A DNA stretch of 64,000 bases from Neurospora tetrasperma FGSC 2508. Taxonomy: Eukaryota; Ascomycota; Sordariomycetes; Sordariales; Sordariaceae. Under the pieces are notes generated by a model, which was given only the letters and a program-made list of their open reading frames with translations, searched no databases and was not told the DNA's origin. Of the stretch, positions 1 through 9,381 are shown one piece after another. How positions within the stretch are numbered: position 1 is the first letter of the stretch; every line of letters starts with the position of its first letter. Location: NCBI RefSeq assembly GCF_000213175.1, contig NW_009799101.1, forward strand, positions 81,147-145,146, read 5' to 3'. The translations under genes and the position numbers were made by a program.

Positions 1-205
1 CGCGTAATGCAACTCGAAACTCAAGGTCATCCGGGGGAGGTTGTCGGGGCAGTCTGAACCCTTCCCGTTCGAATATGGCGTCAAAGACACCTCGAGGAGG
101 GCGATAGGCAATGCTGTCAGAGGCCGACGACATCTGGCGCGAAAAGAAGCTGCTGTAGGCCTTTCGTGGGACAGACTTGACAATGTATCTCGAGAAAATG
201 GACAT
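1..205 (-). CDS. Hypothetical mitochondrial protein, N-terminal fragment (runs off left edge)
   Basis: The minus strand from the ATG at 205-203 stays open to the window edge (68 codons plus one base). The first 24 residues (MSIFSRYIVKSV... to SRQ) are rich in Arg, Lys, Ser and aromatics and contain no acid, which is typical of a mitochondrial targeting presequence; a second Met follows at residue 25. The next residues read as ordinary coding sequence (YRPPRGVFDAIFEREGFRLP). An in-frame TGA lies upstream with no other ATG between, so 205 is the best start if no 5' exon exists. The third codon positions are C/G rich, as in the other genes here. I do not recognise the family. The rest of the gene lies outside the window. 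Matrix targeting is inferred from composition only. Confidence 0.6.
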   Translation of the reverse strand, partial: MSIFSRYIVKSVPRKAYSSFFSRQMSSASDSIAYRPPRGVFDAIFEREGFRLPRQPPPDDLEFRVALR

Positions 206-1818
206 TGGCGTGGTTGGTGTAAGGAAGGAGATGGGCAGCCCGACGAGGAAGGTTCAATCGAGATGGGCCTGGCTCGCTGAACGATAATAGGAGAAGCCGA
301 ACACGGACAACATGAACTAGGTGAATGCCGTTCGTCGTCAGGTGGTTGGGAAGACCCGTCGCAAAATTGGGATAAGGATAGGTAGCAAGAACCGACAAGT
401 GGAAACGAACGCCACAGTTGAGAATGGTAGAGGTGGGTACCTCTAATGAAGGATTCAGGGAGAGCTGACTGGCCTTGACGAACTTCATGGTTAAGTCCAG
501 GCAGAGTTTTTATATATGCGGTATGGGGAGCCAAAATCCAAGAAGGCGAAGCATGAGATTAGATGATTGGCGGATTGTCGCCATCTTGTTAGGAAGAGGA
601 AGCATCTGAACACGGGATTCAGAAGCATGGTCGGTTACGACCGCCATAGGTGTGCACCTTCGTTGACAACGAAGCAAATGCTCATTCGCTCGCCCATCGG
701 TATCGCCCATTCCAACTTATCTAGTATAGGCAGGTAGTGCCTGTGTGAGTACCTACTTCTGCCCTTGTACTACATAGAGTACCTTAATATCTTTACTATC
801 ATCCGATCCTGTCTGTTATATATACCTACTTTACACGGTGGCATATGTAGCTAGCCGCTTGCCAATCCCTGCGTCGATCCGGCGTAGGTGTTCCAGAGGT
901 ACCTCTAGTGCAGTGTAGACCCAACGAGCCAGCAGCACAACCCTGTCCTATCACCGGGCCGTCTACCTTAGGTACATAGCAGGCTGCCCTTGTTTACCTC
1001 TACCATGTAAATTATTTCTCTTGCCTAGGTGTTTTTGCAACATGCTCGCAGAAACCTGAGTGAAACGTATACTAGCTCGGCAATACTACAAAGGTGCTCC
1101 TTTGGGACAGCAACCCTGACTGCAACGGAATGAACTCACACATATCAGCATACCTAGGTACTTGACTGGATCAGCCGCGGTACGGCCTACACTCTACCTC
1201 TGCGCACTCGACGTCTCGAAACTCCCCGGGTACGCCCTTCAAGTCCACCCCTTGAAGACACTCAAGATAACGACAGAGGAACTACATTTCCACTAGAGGT
1301 AACGATGGATCTTAACTGTTTTGACTCTATTGTTCTTGCATCCGTCCTTCGTTCCAACAGACTGTCAAACACAAGCATGTTAACTCAAGGGAGACAAGAC
1401 AAGACGGATTGTAGAGTATCTCTACCTCTACCTTGGTGAGTGGTGTTCGGGTTTTATTAGAGGTACATATATACTCGAATTTCGGCATCTAGCTCCCTGG
1501 TGACTCAATAACGGGCTTACCTGGGGTGTTTTCTAAGTGTATGTGTGTGGAGTGTACCTAGAGGTACGCATAGCCCGAGTTGGTAGTAGGGCTCTGGTTG
1601 TCTGCCGGGCGCCTGTGCTATGTTGCCTACCAATTGGGTTGGTGCCGCGACTGCCGCCGCCGCGGACTGCACATGGGTGCAGATACAAGCAGAGTCGAGG
1701 CCGTGGCTGTAGGTATTCACAGCTGTAGGACCAAAGCCCTAAGAAATTTGCCCGAGACCCTTTTAGCCGTGGTACCACCTTGAGAAGGTGAAAAAAAGTT
1801 AGATTGGATTTCTCGCTG
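206..1818. other. Intergenic, no supported gene
   Basis: The frames here are short, start with poor context and have no coding-like composition. The stretch contains several AGGTACCT/CCTAGGT motifs of the type scattered through all intergenic DNA in this window. It should hold the promoter of the left-edge gene and the 3' end of the secreted-protein gene that stops at 1819. Confidence 0.6.
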
Positions 1819-3014
1819 TTAGGTCTGGTATGCAGAAAGACAGTGGTCAGCAATAACATACCTGTGCAGTGCATAATGGAGGAGGGCAATGCAGTGGAAG
1901 TAGTAATTTTGCTGGAAGTCAGTGATCAGTGACGACGATGATGCCCGAGTCGCTGAAGATACAGCTGTACTAGACCCAGAGATGGCGGAGGCAGACGAGG
2001 TCGTTGAAATGACTGAAGATGAGTCCGGCGGTGTCGAGGAAGAAGAAGAAGAAGAAGTGGCCTGGGTCGTCCCCCATTGGCCTCGAAGACAGGCAAGCTC
2101 TACCACCGGCTTGACTGAACCAGTATATCCAGAGTTGTACCCAAACACAGTAGCAACAATGTAGGTCCTGTTGTATGCAGCAGCATAAGATGTCTGATTG
2201 CCCGGGTCGTTGAAGTTGGTGCCAACCATCCACGATAAACGTCCAACTTCATCCACTGCGAAACTTCTGGCTGCATCCTCATCGCCGAGGTCAGACGCCT
2301 CGAAACCTGTGAAGACCGGTCAGCCCCCACTCATGCCCACATTCGAAGACTGCACTTACCCAGTATATCTGCTTTAACCCTTCCCAGCGTGCTTTGGCAG
2401 CTTTCCGTGATGGTGTCAAGGGCCCATCCGCTGCACATGGTATTGCTGTCGGGATTGCTCTTAAATGCTCCCCAGTTCTGAGTCAAGCTGGCTATCAGGT
2501 CTTTCTGACATTGACTGGGCAGAAAGGAACAGTCGTGCGCAATATCCGATGTGGGGTCAGGTAGCGTGCTGATGTAATAGTGTTGACAGACATACCACGA
2601 GGAATGCATGCTCCGAGGGAGGCCATTTTCCTTCCTGATGGAAGATGGAATGCCGAAATTGAGAGCTGCCACGTTGGTTGAGACATTCTCGTCCGTCACA
2701 GCGGGCGGAAAGCGCACCTCGTCCGCTATCCGCAAATGGGCAGTGAAGCCTGGTAGAGGACTTCCGGGGTACGGCTTTGTCCAGTCCAGGCCGGTGAAAC
2801 TGGCAATGTCCGAGCGGTTAGGGCTTGCAAAGGCGGCTTCCAATGTGGACCATGACATCGGCACAACATTGGAGGATGCGGCAAGATATTGAGTGTTGTC
2901 AAAGTAAATATAGGAAGTGTCGGGTGTTGTCTCGGCGAGGCACGGGTTGCCATGACCAAAGAGCAAAAGCGCTAGTGACAGAGCGCCAGAGCTGATGGCA
3001 AACTTGACGGGCAT
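1819..3014 (-). CDS. Secreted Ser-rich protein of unknown function (2 exons)
   Basis: The gene is complement(join(1819..2306,2360..3014)), 380 aa. The 53-nt intron has donor GTAAGT and acceptor CACAG, and the frame continues across it in phase 1. An ATG also exists at 3122, but the Met at 3014 begins a good signal peptide (Lys at position 4, then a hydrophobic core GALSLALLLF, possible cleavage after CLA), so I chose it. The mature part has several Cys in short motifs (SSWYVCQHYY, DCSFLPSQC, TMCSGW), which suggests disulphides in an extracellular domain. A Ser/Thr/Pro-rich tail follows from about residue 300, as in cell-wall or GPI-linked proteins. The last 35 residues are not a clean GPI signal, so the 3' end may hide another intron (there is a GTATGT at 1861 and a CCAG at 1825). 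I do not know the family; secretion is inferred from the signal peptide. Confidence 0.7.
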
Positions 3015-4556
3015 GATGAGGACTGGACTGCAACAGCCAGGTGGCTCTGAGGTTTGGTGACTGGGACGTATGATGAAGAAAGGTCTTGATTTTGGAGTAC
3101 GTAAGTCAACATGGCAACACATTGATTTTTAAGGGGGCATCGCCATTCGAAAAGACTGACCGATACAGTACAGTTGGTACATTAGATCTGGATCCAGGGA
3201 CCCGGGCAAGACATCACACCAGTTCAGGTTGATTGTATGTAACGGCCTGGCAGAAGCAGGAACCCATTACTTGAAGGGATTTGGATCAAACAGGAAGGTG
3301 GGCGACTTACACCAAATTAAGTAGCGTGCACTAGTGGCACGAGTGGGTACCTATCTAGCATCCTGGAAGACATCCAATAGGTACGCTACTACTCAAGGTA
3401 TGTAGCATCAAGAGACCAACAAGGCTTGTCGGCCCACAGGGCGTTCGTTGTTGGTTGTTGATTCCTGAGAAGCGCTTTGTCAACCTTGGTCAACGAAGTC
3501 CAACTGCTGAAAAATTACAGTCACAAAGTCCCACAATCTCTGCAGTGTGGTTGCGGATAGAAGCTGGTTCGATGTCCCGAATCTCTATTATGCCCTGGCA
3601 GCGAACGTCTCATGATCCAAGGACGCGCAATTTAACCTGATGTTGCCGTGACGAGGACTTTGAGAAGAAAGGCGGGATAAGGTCACTGATGGCACAGTAG
3701 GCGTGGGAGGCTTTGACGGTCTCTCATGTGCATCTGGATGCAATACAACCTCAGGATAGCTCCGCCCTGTGCGCCAATCACCATGTTTCCTCGAGCCGAA
3801 CGAGGGATATCAGATCATGATTCGCTGTATGTATTGCGGACAGCTAGAAACGGAAAGGACCGAGGGTGAAAACCACTGATCTCGTTGTGGTGAGTCAGAG
3901 CCACTCGGCTTGGGATAACACTGATGAATTGCAAGCCCAATCTGCAAATTGAAAATGCACAAGGTAGGTTGGCCAGAGGTCTCGGGCTAGCGATCCAACT
4001 GGTAGTAGGTAGTGGATACGGACGAATTGGTTTGGTCAGAGTCGTGATGTATTGACTGTTGGAAGCCATGGTCTTGCTGCCGTTTAAGCGGGGCCTGCGG
4101 GGGCGCTGTTGGTGGTCAGATGCCGCTGCTGCAAAAGGAACATGATTCGAGGCTTGAAATTCGTGGGCATTGATACTAGCAAGAAATTGGTCTCCACTGG
4201 TACCTAGAATGATGTCGTTGAGGGTTGAGACTTGGTGGTTTGCAATGAAGAAAATCGGACGGAAGACGGGACGAACCAGGACGGCCTGGACGGTATGTAA
4301 CCCCAACCCTAAACCCTGGGTCCCCTGGCTGCCCGGGTTTCTACCTGGATGGAGCCCCACAATGGTCAAGTGCCCTGCAGGGCTGGTGGCCGCCCGCAGT
4401 CATGTGCCCACGCGACGCGCTGCTTGCTGACACCCGCAAGCCGTAGAGGTGTTCGCGGTCCACCAATACTCACAGTTCACGCCTAGGTTGCCTTCGGTGT
4501 TCCTTTGCTTCGTTTCATTTTCAGTTCCACAAAGACAACCGGGCAATGCGACAAAC
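3015..4556. other. Intergenic between divergent genes
   Basis: This 1.5-kb spacer separates two divergently transcribed genes and should contain both promoters. No frame is convincing. The longest minus-strand frame (3815-4369) begins with TTG and has no coding features. A short telomere-like run (CCCCAACCCTAAACCCT, 4301-4317) is present. Confidence 0.6.
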
Positions 4557-7500
4557 ATGTCCAACCATCCCGCGTCTTCATCGCGCGCCGGATCGCCCTC
4601 GTCAGATCATGTTCTCTTTGATCCTTCCCATCCTCTCAAAGGCGTCGTCGTGTGCTGCACCAGCATCTCGCCAGAACTAAGGGTACCACCCACCTGCCGC
4701 CCTCAGCCTCGCCCTCCTCCCCTTGACAGCCAACTGACTCTGTGAAAATCAACAGACAGACATCGCCAACAAGACCGAAGAACTCGGCGGCAAGCACAAA
4801 CACGACCTCACCCCCGATTGTACCCATCTCATCGTCGGCGAACACGATACGCCCAAGTACCGCCATGTCGCAAAGGAACGCCCCGACGTCAAGGCCATGG
4901 CCGCCGGCTGGATTGAAGCCCTCCGGAAGCTCTGGGTCGAAGACGCCGACATCGACTTCATCGCCCTCGAGAAGGAATGGGAGCTGAAACCCTTCGAGAC
5001 CGGCGGCGGCGAGCCAAACCTGGTAGATGGCACAATCCATCCCCGACGAAAACTCTTGGTCTGCTCGACCGGATTTATGGAACCCGAAGAGCGCCAGCAC
5101 ATCATCGACATGGTCGAAAAGGGCGGCGGCATATACACGGGCGACTTGACCCGCCGCGTCACCCACCTCGTCGTCTACAAGCCAGAAGGCCGCAAGTACC
5201 AGGCTGCTCAGAACTGGGGCATTAAAACTGTTTCGGTCGAGTGGATCAACGATTGCGTCGAGCGTGGCCTGATTCTAGACGAGAAATACTACGATCCCCT
5301 TCTTCCACAGGACGAACGAGGACTTGGTGCTTGGAACAGACAAAGCGGCCGCGTTCCCTCCCTGGGCAAAAGACTGAGAGAAAGCGCCGCCGAGGGACAA
5401 GAAGCCGGGAGGAGAAAGCTGAGAAAGACTGCTAGTATCAAGCTCAACAGCCAGAGGGATAGTCTGTGGGGAAGCATTTTGGGTGTACCCCCGGCAGCCA
5501 CTTCTTCGCCTGCTGCTGCTGCTCCGGCTCCCCTTACCGGAGCTTCTCAACCACAGCCGCCTGCCTCAGCACCCGCCCCGCGCGATCCGAGCCAACAACA
5601 GCCTTCGGGCCCAGAAGCACAATCGGTGGACACCCAGGGCTCGAGGCTTTCGTCGTTCGGCATACCACATGACGAGTTCATATTTGCCTACTGCTGCTTC
5701 TACATTGCCGGTTTTGCCCTCAAAGAGACCGAAATCCTCATAAACACCGTCGCTTCTCTCGGCGGCGTCGTCTGTCAAACCCTTGACGAGTGCGCGTCTG
5801 CCTCTGGCGCCCAAATGGCTCACCGCTTCCTCGTCGTACCACAGAACTCTCAACCAGACAGCCACCCCCGCCTTCCACCCAACGTCTACATCATTACCGA
5901 ATTTTACATTGAACGGTGTTTACACAAGAAATACTTCTTCGACCCCCACGAGCATGCCCTCGGCCAGCCGTTTCGCGCCTTTCCCATTCCAGACTTCGAT
6001 ACACTTTCCATCTCGACAGCAGGGTTTACGGGCGTCGATCTCAACCATGTGGATAAAGCTATTAGGCAATTGGGTGCCAGGTACGAAGAGAGGTTCACGG
6101 CTGATGTGTCTGTTCTCGTAGCACCGTCGGTTTCAGTTATAAGGAAACAGAAACTCGACATGGCGCTCCGGTGGAAGGTACCGATCGTTACGGCAGAATG
6201 GTTGTGGACGTGCATCAATTCGGGGTTCAAGTGCCCTATTGAGGATTTTCTCTTCCCCGAACTCAACCAGAAGATCCGTTCCGAGGAACCACCGGCGTCA
6301 AAGGGCAGCCAGGTCCCTAGGCAGGACAAGGCCAAGGAGAAGCAAACCAAGCAATCCAAGCTAGAGAGCGTTGATAAAGATCTACTCCCCAAACCGGCTG
6401 CCGCCGCCACCGCAAGCAAATCACGCAGTCGCGTGGACGCCTCCGACTTTACCTCTGCTATCCGAGAGAAGATGAGATCTTCAGCTTCAGAGTTCAAGAA
6501 CACGAAAGCAACGCCAGCGCTGGCACCGGCATTAGACGAGTCCCACGATAGCTACGAGACAGCACCGAGTCAGCGACAAGCAAGCACGGCGAATACCACA
6601 CCTAAAAAGAAGACGGCAGCATCAGCTGGCGCACCGCTAACCGATATTTCCAACCTCTCCCAGCCCGCCTCCTCTTCAAATCAAAAACAAAAGGAGCAGC
6701 CACTACGCAAACCACTACACAAGATACGAAGCGAGATAGCAGATTCTGACGCGGAGTCTGCAGCGGACGACGACGATCTTCCCCTCCCTGGCGAAGACGA
6801 CTTGCCAGTCGTTGTCGAGGGAGAGTCCGGCAAACGACAACAGTCTAAATCGCCGAGCAAGCTTAAAGCCTTGGAGGAAGAGCCGGTGATAGAAGACCCA
6901 GGCGAAACCGGCGAAGAACTCCGCCGCCGCTTGCTCAAAGAAGCAGAAGAGAAGAAAAGGGCCGAGAAGGTAAAGGTGACGGATCGATTGGTCGACTTGT
7001 TGTTGGATGCCGGTGGTGACGGCGAGGCCAGCATGGAAACTGCCGCAGCAACGTCATTCGCCAGCGCTCTCTCATACACACATGGGGCCAGAGGCACCTC
7101 CGTCACGGCTGTAGAGACAATAGAGGCCAGGGCCATGACCGCGGTAACAAGAGCACCAAGCGAAGCCGCCTCCGTGCGCTCCGATGACGGATCCGTCACC
7201 GGCAAATCCCGTCGACGGAAGCGAGAGATCCTAGGGAGAGCGATGAGCAACGTGTCAGCGGCAAGCGAGGACGGTCTGGCAGCCGATTCTCCTCCGCCTC
7301 GTGGAGCCGAGCTGGTAGGGCGCCAAGCTAGATCCCTTCGAACTTCGACTTCCGGACGCCATGCTCAACAGTTACAGCACAAAGAGACCACTCCCCCAGC
7401 AGCCGCGCCTGCCACCACCACAACCGCCACCGCTTCAACAAAGCGCAGAACCCGCTCCAAGAAAGACGATAAGGAGGGACCACCCCCCACACAAGTAGAT

Positions 7501-7770
7501 TACCAAGACATCGACTCCCGGAAGGCCAGGCAGAAGCTCCTCTCCAAGCTCGGCGATGATAAAGCTACTGATCCCGCCGCCGTCTCTAAGCGAGCGGCGG
7601 AGGAACAGACGACAGTGTCGATTGGAGACTTGGATGCGTTTGTTAGGGAGAATGAAGATCACGGCATGGGAAGCCCAACGGGGCTGGGGAGGACGATGAG
7701 GAATGCTGCACATGGGGAGAAGGGGTATGGGGGGAGGAAGAGGACTACGAGGAGGTCGAAGGGGGCATAA
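4557..7770 (+). CDS. dpb11: Rad4/Cut5/Dpb11/TopBP1-type four-BRCT replication and checkpoint protein
   Basis: The gene is join(4557..4682,4756..7770), 1046 aa. The 73-nt intron ends CAACAG and has a CTGAC branch; exon 2 joins in phase 0. BRCT1 starts at about residue 17 (PLKGVVVCCTSIS) and ends near GWIEAL; BRCT2 is at about 138-220 (RKLLVCSTGF, GRKYQAAQNWGIKTVSVEW); BRCT3 at about 345-440 (YCCFYIAGF); BRCT4 at about 460-555 (STAGFTGVD, VPIVTAEWLWTC). Order and wording match S. pombe Rad4 and budding-yeast Dpb11, especially the PLKG..VCCTSI start and DTPKYR..A..RPD. In those organisms the protein bridges phosphorylated Sld3/Sld2 for CMG assembly and loads the 9-1-1/ATR checkpoint. The C-terminal half (about 555-1046) is low-complexity, charged and Ser/Ala-rich, ending in a basic KRTTRRSKG tail that could be a nuclear signal. 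The protein is longer than the yeast proteins (about 650-760 aa), which is usual in filamentous fungi. The donor GTACCA is weak, but the splice restores BRCT1. Confidence 0.9.
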
Positions 7771-7805
7771 AACCTCGATCGAGGTGATGATGGAACGGGA
7801 GAGTC

Positions 7806-8665
7806 CATTAATGGGATATTGGGGGTGCATAGCACCGTACCTCCATAGTACCGTTCATTGTAAGCAAACACTATCTTTGGAGATAACCGTTGAGCTCAGA
7901 ATAACCGTTCAGCTCAGAAAAACCGTTCTAGGGAGATCTAAGGGATTTGATTGGCTGGATTAGTTTGGGAATAGGTACTTCTTGCCTTCTTTCTACTCTA
8001 TACTACGAAGTTACTCTACTAAGGCTGGGTAAGGTAATTGAAACCTCGTGGCTTCCCAAGATCTCGTGCCTTCCCAAGACCTCGTTACCCCCCCCCTCCT
8101 CCCTAAAATCCAATCTACCAAGTTCACTACCTTATATCGCCATCGCCATCGTTATCGTTATCGCCATCGTTATCGCCATCGTTATCGCTATCGCTATCGT
8201 TATCGTCATCGCTATCGCCATTGCGTTAATTGCCTATATTGAAATTAGTTGACGAAATGAAATGGGATGCAGCCGTACCTACCTAGGGATGATAGCCGTT
8301 GTTGTTGTCGTTATTAGTGGTTGAAAAGTTGAAGTTGGGAGAGTTGGGGAGTCGATGGAACTTTGGCTTTTTGAACTCCGTCTCCTTCTCTCTCCTTCTC
8401 TCTCCTTTGCTCCCTTCTAAACCTTCTCTTTTCCATCGTCCCTTCTTAAAAGGGGAGTCTCTTCAACTCTCACTAGCTCCCGCCCAACATATGGCCCTCT
8501 ATTCTTATTTTAGCCAATCAGAGCTTAGAGATTCTATTAAAATGGTTTCTCTGAGTTGAACGGTTTCTTTGAGGAGCACGGTTATTTCAAGGATCACGGA
8601 TATCGCCGTTCTGTAACGGTTTTTTCTATAGCACGGTTTTCTGGCACACCAGATTCCCATTAATG
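7806..8665. mobile_element. Foldback/MITE-like element with long CCGTT-rich inverted repeats
   Basis: The left arm (about 7806-7965) and the reverse complement of the right arm (about 8503-8665) are clearly similar. Both begin CATTAATGGGA, carry a series of AACCGTT motifs about 20 bp apart separated by CAGCTCAGA/CAACTCAGA, and end in a GATTGGCT segment. The arms enclose about 540 bp with no ORF and a hexanucleotide satellite. TTAA sits at both outer ends (7808-7811 and 8660-8663), as expected of a TTAA target-site duplication; alternatively the palindrome CATTAATG is simply the terminus. No transposase is encoded, so it would be non-autonomous. The arms have diverged by substitutions and small indels, so it is old or RIP-mutated. 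Confidence 0.6.
8137..8224. repeat. Hexanucleotide satellite (ATCGCC/ATCGTT/ATCGCT)
   Basis: About 14 tandem variants of a 6-bp unit (ATCGYY) run from the CATCGCC at about 8140 to just before ATTGCG at about 8220. The array lies in the loop of the foldback element. Read as protein it is only a repetitive (IVIA)n or (YRHR)n string, which is not evidence for coding. Confidence 0.85.
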
Positions 8666-9381
8666 TCATGAGCAACAGTACCTCTAACATATAGCGAAGC
8701 ATTCTAGTTTCAGTTTAGCTACCTACCTTAGGTTTTGTTTGATATCTCTACCTACTACCTAGGTAACCTTGGAAATATTCATATTTGATGGATTTCTTAG
8801 ACTTGGCGATGCATAGGACTTGTTCGTGGGTTCTGCTTTGTTCAAATCATCCAACGTACTTTGATCATGACTTGAATTATTCTTCTTCAGTCTTTCTCAT
8901 TGCATTACCCACATCTTTTTCCTAGGTACTCTTCGTTTATTCATAGTAATTATACATCGTTATCTCTTCCACGTCCTGGTCTAGTACTGGTCTATTCATC
9001 TGCTCAGTACCTGCTCCTACCACACTGCACGTAATTGCTTCAAAATTGTCCCTAATTTAAAAGTTAGTAGATTCTACTTCAAAAGCAGCATATTTACATT
9101 ATCAAAATGGTTAGGTACCTACGTAGGGATCCAAAAGGACCTAGCAAGGTCCAATTTGGTGCATTTTATATTGGAACAAGCATATCCACAGCACAAAACA
9201 TTTATGGAAGTTAGATCGAGGTCTTGAACTAACAAACAAACCCAGTCATTCATTCAATTGAGCTGTACATAGTCGTCATCGTCAAAAAAGAAAACCCGTG
9301 GTATATCCATCATGTCCAAACCAGCCAAAGTATCGTATCAAAACCCATGAACCCTTCTAATTCTCTCTTTCTCAGTCCTCA
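8666..9381. other. Intergenic, no gene seen
   Basis: AT-richer spacer with several ACCTACCTAGG motifs (for example 8741-8763). It lies downstream of both the BRCT gene and the convergent RD/RE-rich gene, so it should hold their 3' UTRs and polyadenylation sites. No frame looks coding. Confidence 0.6.

Noticed and set aside
1825-1861. Possible intron at the 3' end of the secreted protein gene (GTATGT...ACCAG with TGCTGAC)
   Set aside because: The signals are good but the length is only 37 nt, below the usual fungal minimum, so the unspliced 3' end was kept.
3815-4369. 184-codon minus-strand open frame in the divergent spacer
   Set aside because: Starts at TTG, has no ordered domain, and lies where two promoters are expected.
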